A stretch of DNA of 12,857 nt from Bordetella parapertussis (GTDB taxonomy: Bacteria > Pseudomonadota > Gammaproteobacteria > Burkholderiales > Burkholderiaceae_B), in assembly GCA_945911685.1 (NCBI GenBank), contig CAMEAW010000072.1, positions 1 to 12,857 on the forward strand, read 5' to 3'. The notes beneath the pieces were generated by a model. That model had not been told where the DNA came from. It saw only the letters and a program-made list of their open reading frames with translations, and searched no databases. Position numbers and translations under genes: made by a program. Positions 1 to 5,756 of this stretch are shown here, one piece after another (positions within the stretch are counted from its first letter, which is position 1; every line of letters starts with the position of its first letter).

Positions 1-744
1 CAATCGCGTGTGCTGGATGTAGCGCGGGCGGTGAAAGAGGCGGGTGCGGCGGGCGTGACCGCCACCAATCGTTACACCGGTTTTTCTGTTGACATCGAAA
101 CCGGTTTGCCACGCTTAGGCGGGCCTGCAGGGATTGGCGGGGTTTGGGCCAAAGCCTTATCGCTGCGTTGGGTCAACCGTATTTATACAGAATTGGGCAT
201 GCCCATTACCGGATCGAACGGCATCTATGATCACAAAGATATCGTCGAGTTCATCATGACCGGTGCACCGCTGGTGCAGGTGGGATCGGTGCTGATGCTC
301 AAAGGGATCAAGTATCTGCCCAGCATGATCACGGGCTTGGATAATTTTATGGATACCCATGGCTATCCAGATATCGCCTCGATGACAGGGGTTGCCTCGC
401 GCGCCGCAGTAAAGGATTATGGCGAGCAGTTTCGTAAACCACGCATGCATAGCGAAATTGCGTCCGAAGCCTGTAAAAATCCAACGTGTACGATCTGCAT
501 TCAAACCTGTTTTTACGATGCTCTGGCGCAAGGCGATGGCTCGGTCGAATCGATTCATGCCAACTGTATTGGGTGCGAAATGTGTACCCAAACCTGCCCG
601 TTTGATGCGACCACCATGCACACGACCACCGAAGAGCAGCGCGCCTTACAAGAGTTTTTCTCGATTAAAGATAACGTTTTTGAATCTAAGAAATTCGAAA
701 ACGGCTTTGAGCGTGGGATTAAGCTATCAAAAGTCAAAGGTTAA
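1..744 (+). CDS. PreA-like NAD(P)-dependent dihydropyrimidine dehydrogenase subunit (FMN + 2[4Fe-4S]), 3' part only
   Basis: The reading frame is open from the first base (Q-S-R-V-L-D...), so the true start and the first half of the flavin barrel lie upstream. About the first 125 visible residues resemble the C-terminal half of a dihydroorotate-dehydrogenase-type FMN barrel: a GGPAGIGG turn, then PITGSNGI and the phosphate-binding stretch GAPLVQVGS. The tail is a ferredoxin domain with two cysteine clusters, C157-x4-C163-x2-C166-x3-C170 and C189-x2-C192-x2-C195-x3-C199-P. This order (FMN barrel, then two [4Fe-4S] motifs) is that of PreA, the subunit that reduces uracil/thymine-type rings with electrons from its PreT partner. 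No PreT is visible; it may lie upstream. The first cluster has a 4-residue gap where 2 is usual. The stop codon is 2 nt before the HyuA start, so the two are probably co-translated. A related reductase of another cyclic substrate is possible. Confidence 0.8.
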   Translation, partial: QSRVLDVARAVKEAGAAGVTATNRYTGFSVDIETGLPRLGGPAGIGGVWAKALSLRWVNRIYTELGMPITGSNGIYDHKDIVEFIMTGAPLVQVGSVLMLKGIKYLPSMITGLDNFMDTHGYPDIASMTGVASRAAVKDYGEQFRKPRMHSEIASEACKNPTCTICIQTCFYDALAQGDGSVESIHANCIGCEMCTQTCPFDATTMHTTTEEQRALQEFFSIKDNVFESKKFENGFERGIKLSKVKG

Positions 745-746
745 GG

Positions 747-2873
747 ATGAGTGCTCAGGTGTTAGCTTCTAGCCAGCAGTATCGCTTTGCCTTTGATATC
801 GGAGGCACGTTTACCGACTTGGTGTTACTCGGTTCCGATGGCACGATCTTCACCTCCAAAGTGTTAACGGGTGCGCCCGATGTCGTCATGCCGATTCGCC
901 TGGGACTCTTAGCGCTACTCAAGGCGCACGACTTGACCCTTGCTCAGGTGACTGAGGTGGTGGTCGGGGCCACCACTGCGGTGACGAACCTTGTGATCGA
1001 GCGCAAGGGGGCGGTCACTGGTTTGATCACGACCGAAGGGTTTCGCGATGTGATCGAAATCGCGCGCGAGTTACGCTACGATCTGTATGACCTCACTGCA
1101 CCGGGCCCGGATGCGATCGTACCGCGCGAGTTACGTGCTGAGGTTCGTGAGCGCGTTGATGCTGCGGGACAGGTCGTGATTGCGATGCAAGACCAAGAGG
1201 TTGAGCGTGTCGTGTGTCAGTTACGCGATGCTGGGGTGCGTGCCATCGCTGTATGTTTTTTACATAGCTTTACTAACCCCGCTCACGAACAACGCGTCAA
1301 AGCGATCGCACAGCGTATTGCGCCCGAGTTGTCGATTTCGTTGTCTTCTGAAGTGTTAGGCGAAATCCGTGAGTACGAGCGTACGGTCGCGACAGTGTTA
1401 AATGCGTGCGTCATGCCTATGGTTGGCAGTTACCTCGGTGCGATTGAAGACGGCTTGCGTGCAACGGGGCTGAACGCCACCTTGCACATCATGCAGTCTA
1501 ATGGTGGTGTCATTTCACGAGAACTCGGTGAGCGCATGCCGATTCGTATGCTTGAGTCGGGGCCCGCGGCGGGTGCCTTGGGTGCTGCGCATTCTGCCCG
1601 CGTGTCAAATACGCCCAACGTGATGGCCTTTGATATGGGGGGCACCACAGCCAAAGCGTGTTTAATTTCGAACGGGCGTCCGTCGATTACGACAGAGTTT
1701 GAGGCGGCTCGTCAGCAGCGGTTTAAAAAGGGTAGTGGGCTGCCGGTGCGTTTACCCACGATCGATCTGATTGAGATTGGCGCGGGCGGTGGCAGCATCG
1801 CGCACGTTGACACGACCGGTTTGCTGAAAGTCGGCCCTCAGAGTGCGGGCTCAAGTCCTGGACCCGCGTGTTATGGCTTGGGCGGCACACGCCCCACGGT
1901 CACCGATGCGGCGCTGGTGTTGGGTTATCTTGATCCGCAGGGCACGTTAAGTGGCGCTGTCAGTTTGCGGCTCGACTTAGCTGAGCAAGCGATCGAAGAA
2001 CATGTTGCGCGCCCTTTGGGGTTGAGTGTTGTTGAAGCGGCTAATGGCATTCATCGGATCGTCTGCGAACACATGGCGGTCGCTGCCAAAATTCACGCGG
2101 TCGAAAACGGTCGCGATATTCGACGTTATACCTTGCTTGCGTTTGGTGGCGCGGGGCCGATTCACGCACGCGAGGTCGCGCGTCGCTGTGGTGGTTCTGA
2201 TCTATTGGTGCCAGCCAATGCCGGTGTGTTTTCGGCCTTTGGCTTGCTGGTTGCCCCAATGAAAATGGACATGGTTCGCACGCGCTATGCGCGCTTAAGC
2301 GAGATGGACTGGTCTGCGATTGAGGCCCTACTGCAAGGGATGGAAGATGCCTTGAGTAAAGAGTTGGCATCGGCAGGTGTTGCGCGAGAGGGGATCACGT
2401 TTCGCCGCAGCGCGGACATGCGCTATGTTGGTCAGGGATTTGAAGTCGAGACTGAACTGCCTAAGCAGTTGGTGCAAGCTGAACAAAGCACGATCGAGGC
2501 CTCGTTTGCTCAAGCCTATGCGGCTCGCTTTGGCGGAAAACTGGTCGGACAGCGGGTCGAAGCTGTGAATTGGCGAGTCGAGGCCTCAGCGAGCGCAGCA
2601 CTGAGTGCCGAAGTGCGTTCGGCACAAGCGCCCGCTGGCCAGTCCGCACAAGCCGAGCGTTCGCGCCAGGTATTTTTTCCGGATATCGAAGGATTTATTC
2701 AAACACCGGTGCTGTCGCTCGAACAGTTGCGCGCCGAGCAGCGTTACGAGGGACCAGCTTTGATTGAGCAGCCGGGCTCGACGGTGGTGATTGGCCCAGG
2801 CGATGTCTTTGAGCTAGACGCGCACGGTAATCTAAGAATCACTCTCGGTGCCCGCCAAGGTCGTGCAGCATGA
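747..2873 (+). CDS. hyuA: Hydantoinase/oxoprolinase family subunit A (HyuA-like, ATP-dependent)
   Basis: This 708-residue protein has the usual length for HyuA. It is the ATP-binding subunit of the N-methylhydantoinase / 5-oxoprolinase / acetophenone-carboxylase superfamily, which activates a cyclic amide or ketone by phosphorylation in the cytoplasm. Visible motifs are the N-terminal phosphate loop FDIGGTFTD (16-24), GATTAVTNLVIERKG (74-88), EYER (209-212), the second actin/hexokinase-like loop FDMGGTTAK (295-303), IGAGGGS (344-350), the stretch SSPGPACYGLGG followed by TVTDA (369-388), and AFGGAGPIHA (465-474). An Ala/Ser/Gln-rich low-complexity linker lies near residues 610-640. The ATG is chosen because AAAGG (736-740) sits 6 nt upstream. 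The gene starts 2 nt after the PreA-like stop and is followed 19 nt later by hyuB. The substrate is not determined: hydantoins, 5-oxoproline, lactams (caprolactam, N-methylpyrrolidone type) or carboxylase substrates all occur in this family. No third, carboxylase-type small subunit is visible. Confidence 0.9.
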   Translation: MSAQVLASSQQYRFAFDIGGTFTDLVLLGSDGTIFTSKVLTGAPDVVMPIRLGLLALLKAHDLTLAQVTEVVVGATTAVTNLVIERKGAVTGLITTEGFRDVIEIARELRYDLYDLTAPGPDAIVPRELRAEVRERVDAAGQVVIAMQDQEVERVVCQLRDAGVRAIAVCFLHSFTNPAHEQRVKAIAQRIAPELSISLSSEVLGEIREYERTVATVLNACVMPMVGSYLGAIEDGLRATGLNATLHIMQSNGGVISRELGERMPIRMLESGPAAGALGAAHSARVSNTPNVMAFDMGGTTAKACLISNGRPSITTEFEAARQQRFKKGSGLPVRLPTIDLIEIGAGGGSIAHVDTTGLLKVGPQSAGSSPGPACYGLGGTRPTVTDAALVLGYLDPQGTLSGAVSLRLDLAEQAIEEHVARPLGLSVVEAANGIHRIVCEHMAVAAKIHAVENGRDIRRYTLLAFGGAGPIHAREVARRCGGSDLLVPANAGVFSAFGLLVAPMKMDMVRTRYARLSEMDWSAIEALLQGMEDALSKELASAGVAREGITFRRSADMRYVGQGFEVETELPKQLVQAEQSTIEASFAQAYAARFGGKLVGQRVEAVNWRVEASASAALSAEVRSAQAPAGQSAQAERSRQVFFPDIEGFIQTPVLSLEQLRAEQRYEGPALIEQPGSTVVIGPGDVFELDAHGNLRITLGARQGRAA

Positions 2874-2880
2874 ATCAGCA

Positions 2881-2886
2881 AAGGAG
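2881..2886 (+). promoter_or_regulatory. Ribosome binding site fixing the hyuB start
   Basis: AAGGAG lies 6 nt before the ATG at 2893 and follows the hyuA stop (2871-2873). It supports the ATG at 2893 over the in-frame upstream GTG at 2848, which would lie inside hyuA and add 15 residues unlike the family N-terminus. Confidence 0.8.
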
Positions 2887-2892
2887 TCTGGT

Positions 2893-4437
2893 ATGAGCCC
2901 GATTGATCTAGAGATTTACTGGAACAGACTGATCGCAATTACCGACGAAGCGGGGGCAACGCTTAAGCGCACCTCGTTCTCGACCGTCGTGCGAGAGTCA
3001 AATGATTTTGCTTGTGTGTTGCTCGATCCCGAAGCGCGCCTGGTGGCGCAGTCGGCTCTCAGTATCCCGGGCTTTATCGGGACAGCGCCTTTGTCGCTCA
3101 AAGGGATTTTGAAAGTGTTTCCTCAAGAGACCTTGAAGCCGGGCGATATCCTGTTTACCAACGACCCTTGGATCGGCACAGGTCATCTACCGGATGCCAC
3201 GATGGTCGCGCCCATTTTTTTTGGTGAGCGCTTAGTCGCCTTTACGATGGCCGTCGCGCACTTATCGGATGTGGGTGGTCGTCAGTGGTCTGCCGATGCG
3301 GGTGAAGTGTACGAAGAGGGGATCCGGTTTCCGGTGATTAAGCTTGCTGAAGCTGGGGTGTTTAACCCTTGGGTCATGCAGATGCTTGAAGCCAACGTGC
3401 GTTTGCCGCAACAAGTGCGTGGTGATATCGAAGCCCAGGTAGGGGCGTTGCGCGTCGCCGAGCGTCGTTTAACAGAGTTACTAGAAGAGTACGGCTTAAG
3501 CGATATTAACGAGATTGCGGGTGCAATTTTTAAGGCCTCTGAAGATGCTGCCTTGCGTGAGTTACGAAAGATTCCTCCGGGGGTCTATCACGGCTCGGTC
3601 GAGTCTGATGGTTGGGATGAGCGGATCAAGATTCAAGCCAAGATTACCGTCAGCCACGAGGGCGTGACGGTGGATTACAGCGGCAGTACAGCGCAGGTGA
3701 GATTTGGTATCAATGAGACTTTCAACCACACCTACGCTTATACGATCTACCCGTTCAAATGCTTGTTGTCGCCAGGTATTCCGAACAACGACGGTTTCAC
3801 ACGGTTATTTAAGGTCATCGCCCCAGAAGGGACCATCGTCAACGCGAAGCCGCCCGCGGCAGTGGGTGCAAGGCATTTAATCGGCCATCAACTGCAAGCT
3901 GCGGTTTTTGAAGCGCTCGCCAAGGTGATGCCCGAGCGCGTGCAGGCCGATAGTGGCACACCGCTTTGGTCCGTGCTGATGCGCGGCGTAAATCCTGCGC
4001 TTGGCACTTCTTTCTCGAGCATTCTCTTTTTCAATGGCGGCATGGGGGCGATGCGTGATCGCGATGGGCCGCCTACCTCGGGGTTTCCAGCCAATATTTC
4101 AAATACACCGATCGAGGTCGCAGAGATGCTCTCACCAGTGCTCTTTGGTTGCAAGAGTTTGATTGAAGGCTCGGGGGGCGAGGGTGCTCACCGGGGTGGG
4201 ATGGGGCAAAAAGTATCTTTTCAGTCGCGCTGGCCAGGTCGCCTGCGCGTCTCTTTGTTAACCGAACGCACACGCGTGCCCGCTAAAGGTATTGAGGGTG
4301 GACACGCGGGACGTACTGGCCATGTGTTATTGAATGGCCAGGCAGTAGAACATCCCAAAGGCGTAGTCGATATGGTCGAGGGCGATATCCTCGAGCTAGG
4401 CTTGCCCGGCGGAGGTGGTTACGGCGTTAAAAATTGA
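2893..4437 (+). CDS. hyuB: Hydantoinase/oxoprolinase family subunit B (HyuB-like)
   Basis: This 514-residue protein, near the usual HyuB length, starts MSPIDLEIYWNRL, the typical family N-terminus. HyuB is the partner of HyuA and carries the site that hydrolyses (or carboxylates) the phosphorylated intermediate. Conserved stretches are RESNDFACVLLD (34-45), NDPWIGTGHLPD (90-101) and HLSDVGG (123-129), whose His/Asp residues are the probable metal ligands. Further stretches are EEGIRFP (141-147), a central segment around NETFNHTYAY, the glycine-rich GSGGEGAHRGG (426-436), and a C-terminal GGGGYG tail. The gene is 19 nt downstream of hyuA and has its own strong ribosome binding site, so the two subunits should be made together. 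Subunit composition points to a hydantoinase, oxoprolinase or lactamase rather than a carboxylase, but family members with different chemistry look alike at this level. Confidence 0.9.
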   Translation: MSPIDLEIYWNRLIAITDEAGATLKRTSFSTVVRESNDFACVLLDPEARLVAQSALSIPGFIGTAPLSLKGILKVFPQETLKPGDILFTNDPWIGTGHLPDATMVAPIFFGERLVAFTMAVAHLSDVGGRQWSADAGEVYEEGIRFPVIKLAEAGVFNPWVMQMLEANVRLPQQVRGDIEAQVGALRVAERRLTELLEEYGLSDINEIAGAIFKASEDAALRELRKIPPGVYHGSVESDGWDERIKIQAKITVSHEGVTVDYSGSTAQVRFGINETFNHTYAYTIYPFKCLLSPGIPNNDGFTRLFKVIAPEGTIVNAKPPAAVGARHLIGHQLQAAVFEALAKVMPERVQADSGTPLWSVLMRGVNPALGTSFSSILFFNGGMGAMRDRDGPPTSGFPANISNTPIEVAEMLSPVLFGCKSLIEGSGGEGAHRGGMGQKVSFQSRWPGRLRVSLLTERTRVPAKGIEGGHAGRTGHVLLNGQAVEHPKGVVDMVEGDILELGLPGGGGYGVKN

Positions 4438-4457
4438 CGCTTGACGCTTTACAGCTG

Positions 4458-4486
4458 TTGCTCTTTGCTTGACCTATCAGTATGCT
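4458..4486 (+). promoter_or_regulatory. Weak sigma-70-like promoter candidate before the TRAP binding protein
   Basis: TTGCTC (4458-4463) and TATGCT (4481-4486) are separated by 17 nt, each matching about 4 of 6 consensus positions. It lies in the 72-nt gap between hyuB and the binding-protein gene, so that gene may have its own promoter in addition to readthrough. The match is weak and could be chance. Confidence 0.25.
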
Positions 4487-4499
4487 CATTTAACTTTTC

Positions 4500-4503
4500 G
4501 GAG
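4500..4503 (+). promoter_or_regulatory. Ribosome binding site fixing the TRAP binding-protein start
   Basis: GGAG is 6 nt upstream of the ATG at 4510. That start places the twin-arginine motif directly at the N-terminus. The longer in-frame alternative from 4441 would put 23 unrelated residues in front of the signal peptide. Confidence 0.7.
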
Positions 4504-4509
4504 ATCCGC

Positions 4510-5604
4510 ATGCAACGACGTCGCTTTCTTACCCAAACTGCAACAGCTGCCGGTGCTGGTTTAGCCGCAATTGGCGCGCCCGCTTTCGCCCAGACCAACC
4601 CCACGGTCAAATGGCGCATGTCTACTAGCTGGCCCAAAACACTCGATACGATCTATGGCTCTGCCGAAGAGCTTGGTAAGCGTGTCGCACAATTGACCGA
4701 CGGCAAATTCGAGATCCGCGTGTTTGCGGGCGGTGAAATCATGCCTGCTCCACAAAGTATGGATGGCGTGAGCAACCGCACGGTTGAGTGTAATCACACC
4801 CTCAGCACTTACTTTATCGGTAAAAACACTGCGCTCGCGTTTGATACGGGTTTAAGTTATGGTTTGAATGCGCGTCAGCATAATGCCTGGCTGCAGTACG
4901 GTGGCGGCCTACCGCTCGTGCGCGACGTCTACAAAAAATACAACATCATCAATTTCACCTGCGGTAACGTAGGTGTGCAAATGGGTGGTTGGTATCGCAA
5001 AGAGATCAAATCTTTGGCCGATATTAAGGGCTTAAAGATGCGCATTGGTGGTATCGGAGGTATGGTGCTTTCAAAATTAGGTGCGGTGCCCCAGCAGATT
5101 CCCCCAAGCGATATTTATTCTTCTCTTGAAAAGGGCACGATTGACGCCGCTGAATGGATTGGCCCCTACGACGACGAGAAACTTGGCCTCAACAAAGTGG
5201 CGCCTTTCTACTATGCACCAGGCTGGTTTGAGGGCAGTGCCTCAATTACCACCATGGTCAATGACAAGGCGTTTGCCGAGCTTCCGCCCGCGTATCAGGC
5301 TGCCTTTGAAGTTGCCTGTAACGAGCAAACCCTCAAAATGCTGGCGAACTATGATGCCAAAAACCCCGAGGCTCTGCGTAAACTGATCGGCGGTGGTGCT
5401 AAAGTCAATCTATTCTCAAAAGATGTGATGGATGCCACTTACAACGCTTCGCAAGAGCTCTGGAAAGAACTGTCCGAAAAAAATCCTGACTTCGCGGCAA
5501 TCTTTCCCGAGTGGCAGAAGTTTCAGCAAAGCGAGGCCAGTTGGTTCCGTTTGGCTGAAGCAACACTTGATAACTACACCTTTGCCGCGGTCAATCGACG
5601 CTAA
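4510..5604 (+). CDS. Tat-exported TRAP transporter solute-binding protein (DctP/TakP-like)
   Basis: This 364-residue periplasmic protein captures an organic anion for a TRAP transporter. The N-terminus has a twin-arginine signal (RRRFL at 3-7), a hydrophobic Ala/Gly stretch, and a cleavage site after AFA (25-27). The mature part begins with the WRMSTSWPK strand. Further on come KGLKMRIGG, whose Arg178 corresponds to the arginine that grips the substrate carboxylate in this family, then LGAVPQQIP, DIYSSLEKGTIDAAEW with Glu215-Trp216, and GPYDDEKLGL. This last set is typical of the TakP/alpha-keto-acid-type branch of DctP proteins. No DctQ or DctM membrane subunit is present in the window, so it must use a transporter encoded elsewhere. 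Its place between hyuB and the molybdenum hydroxylase suggests it imports the pathway's substrate or a carboxylated intermediate; that role is inferred. Confidence 0.9.
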   Translation: MQRRRFLTQTATAAGAGLAAIGAPAFAQTNPTVKWRMSTSWPKTLDTIYGSAEELGKRVAQLTDGKFEIRVFAGGEIMPAPQSMDGVSNRTVECNHTLSTYFIGKNTALAFDTGLSYGLNARQHNAWLQYGGGLPLVRDVYKKYNIINFTCGNVGVQMGGWYRKEIKSLADIKGLKMRIGGIGGMVLSKLGAVPQQIPPSDIYSSLEKGTIDAAEWIGPYDDEKLGLNKVAPFYYAPGWFEGSASITTMVNDKAFAELPPAYQAAFEVACNEQTLKMLANYDAKNPEALRKLIGGGAKVNLFSKDVMDATYNASQELWKELSEKNPDFAAIFPEWQKFQQSEASWFRLAEATLDNYTFAAVNRR

Positions 5605-5612
5605 TGGTGCTT

Positions 5613-5728
5613 TGAATGTGTAGTCATCGGTGATGATGTTTTGAAGATTGAATCATCGGTGATTACGCGATGAACGTGTAGTCATCAATGCTGATGCTTT
5701 TAATATTGAATCATCGTTAATTACGCTT
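5613..5728 (+). repeat. Two tandem 58-bp repeats, each made of two related 29-bp halves
   Basis: Copy 1 (5613-5670) and copy 2 (5671-5728) match at 47 of 58 positions by hand alignment. A third copy starts (TGAACC at 5729) and breaks off. Each copy splits into 29-nt halves starting TGAA or TTAA, so the core TCATC recurs exactly every 29 nt (5624, 5653, 5682, 5711). The first two cores are inverted repeats: TCATC-GGT-GATGA (5624-5636) and AATCA-TCGG-TGATT (5651-5664). The array fills most of the AT-rich gap between the TRAP binding-protein stop and the molybdenum-hydroxylase operon. It could be an operator array or a transcript-level hairpin region. It is not a CRISPR array, because there are no distinct spacers. 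Confidence 0.85.
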
Positions 5729-5756
5729 TGAACCATATTTAAAAAGAGTGTGAAGC

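Noticed and set aside
157..621. Minus-strand reading frame of 154 codons opposite the PreA-like gene
   Set aside because: It is antisense to a strongly conserved coding region and resembles no known family; it is a shadow frame.
747..4437. Acetophenone/acetone carboxylase assignment for the HyuA/HyuB pair
   Set aside because: No extra carboxylase-type small subunit is present, and the neighbouring PreA-like gene favours a cyclic amide or ureide substrate. It is not strictly excluded.
4434..4447. Tandem TTGACGC duplication spanning the hyuB stop codon
   Set aside because: Two 7-bp units are too short to call functional. The second could pose as a -35 box, but no matching -10 lies at the right distance.
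5613..5728. Short CRISPR array
   Set aside because: The repeats are directly adjacent and degenerate, with no unique spacers and no cas genes in the window.
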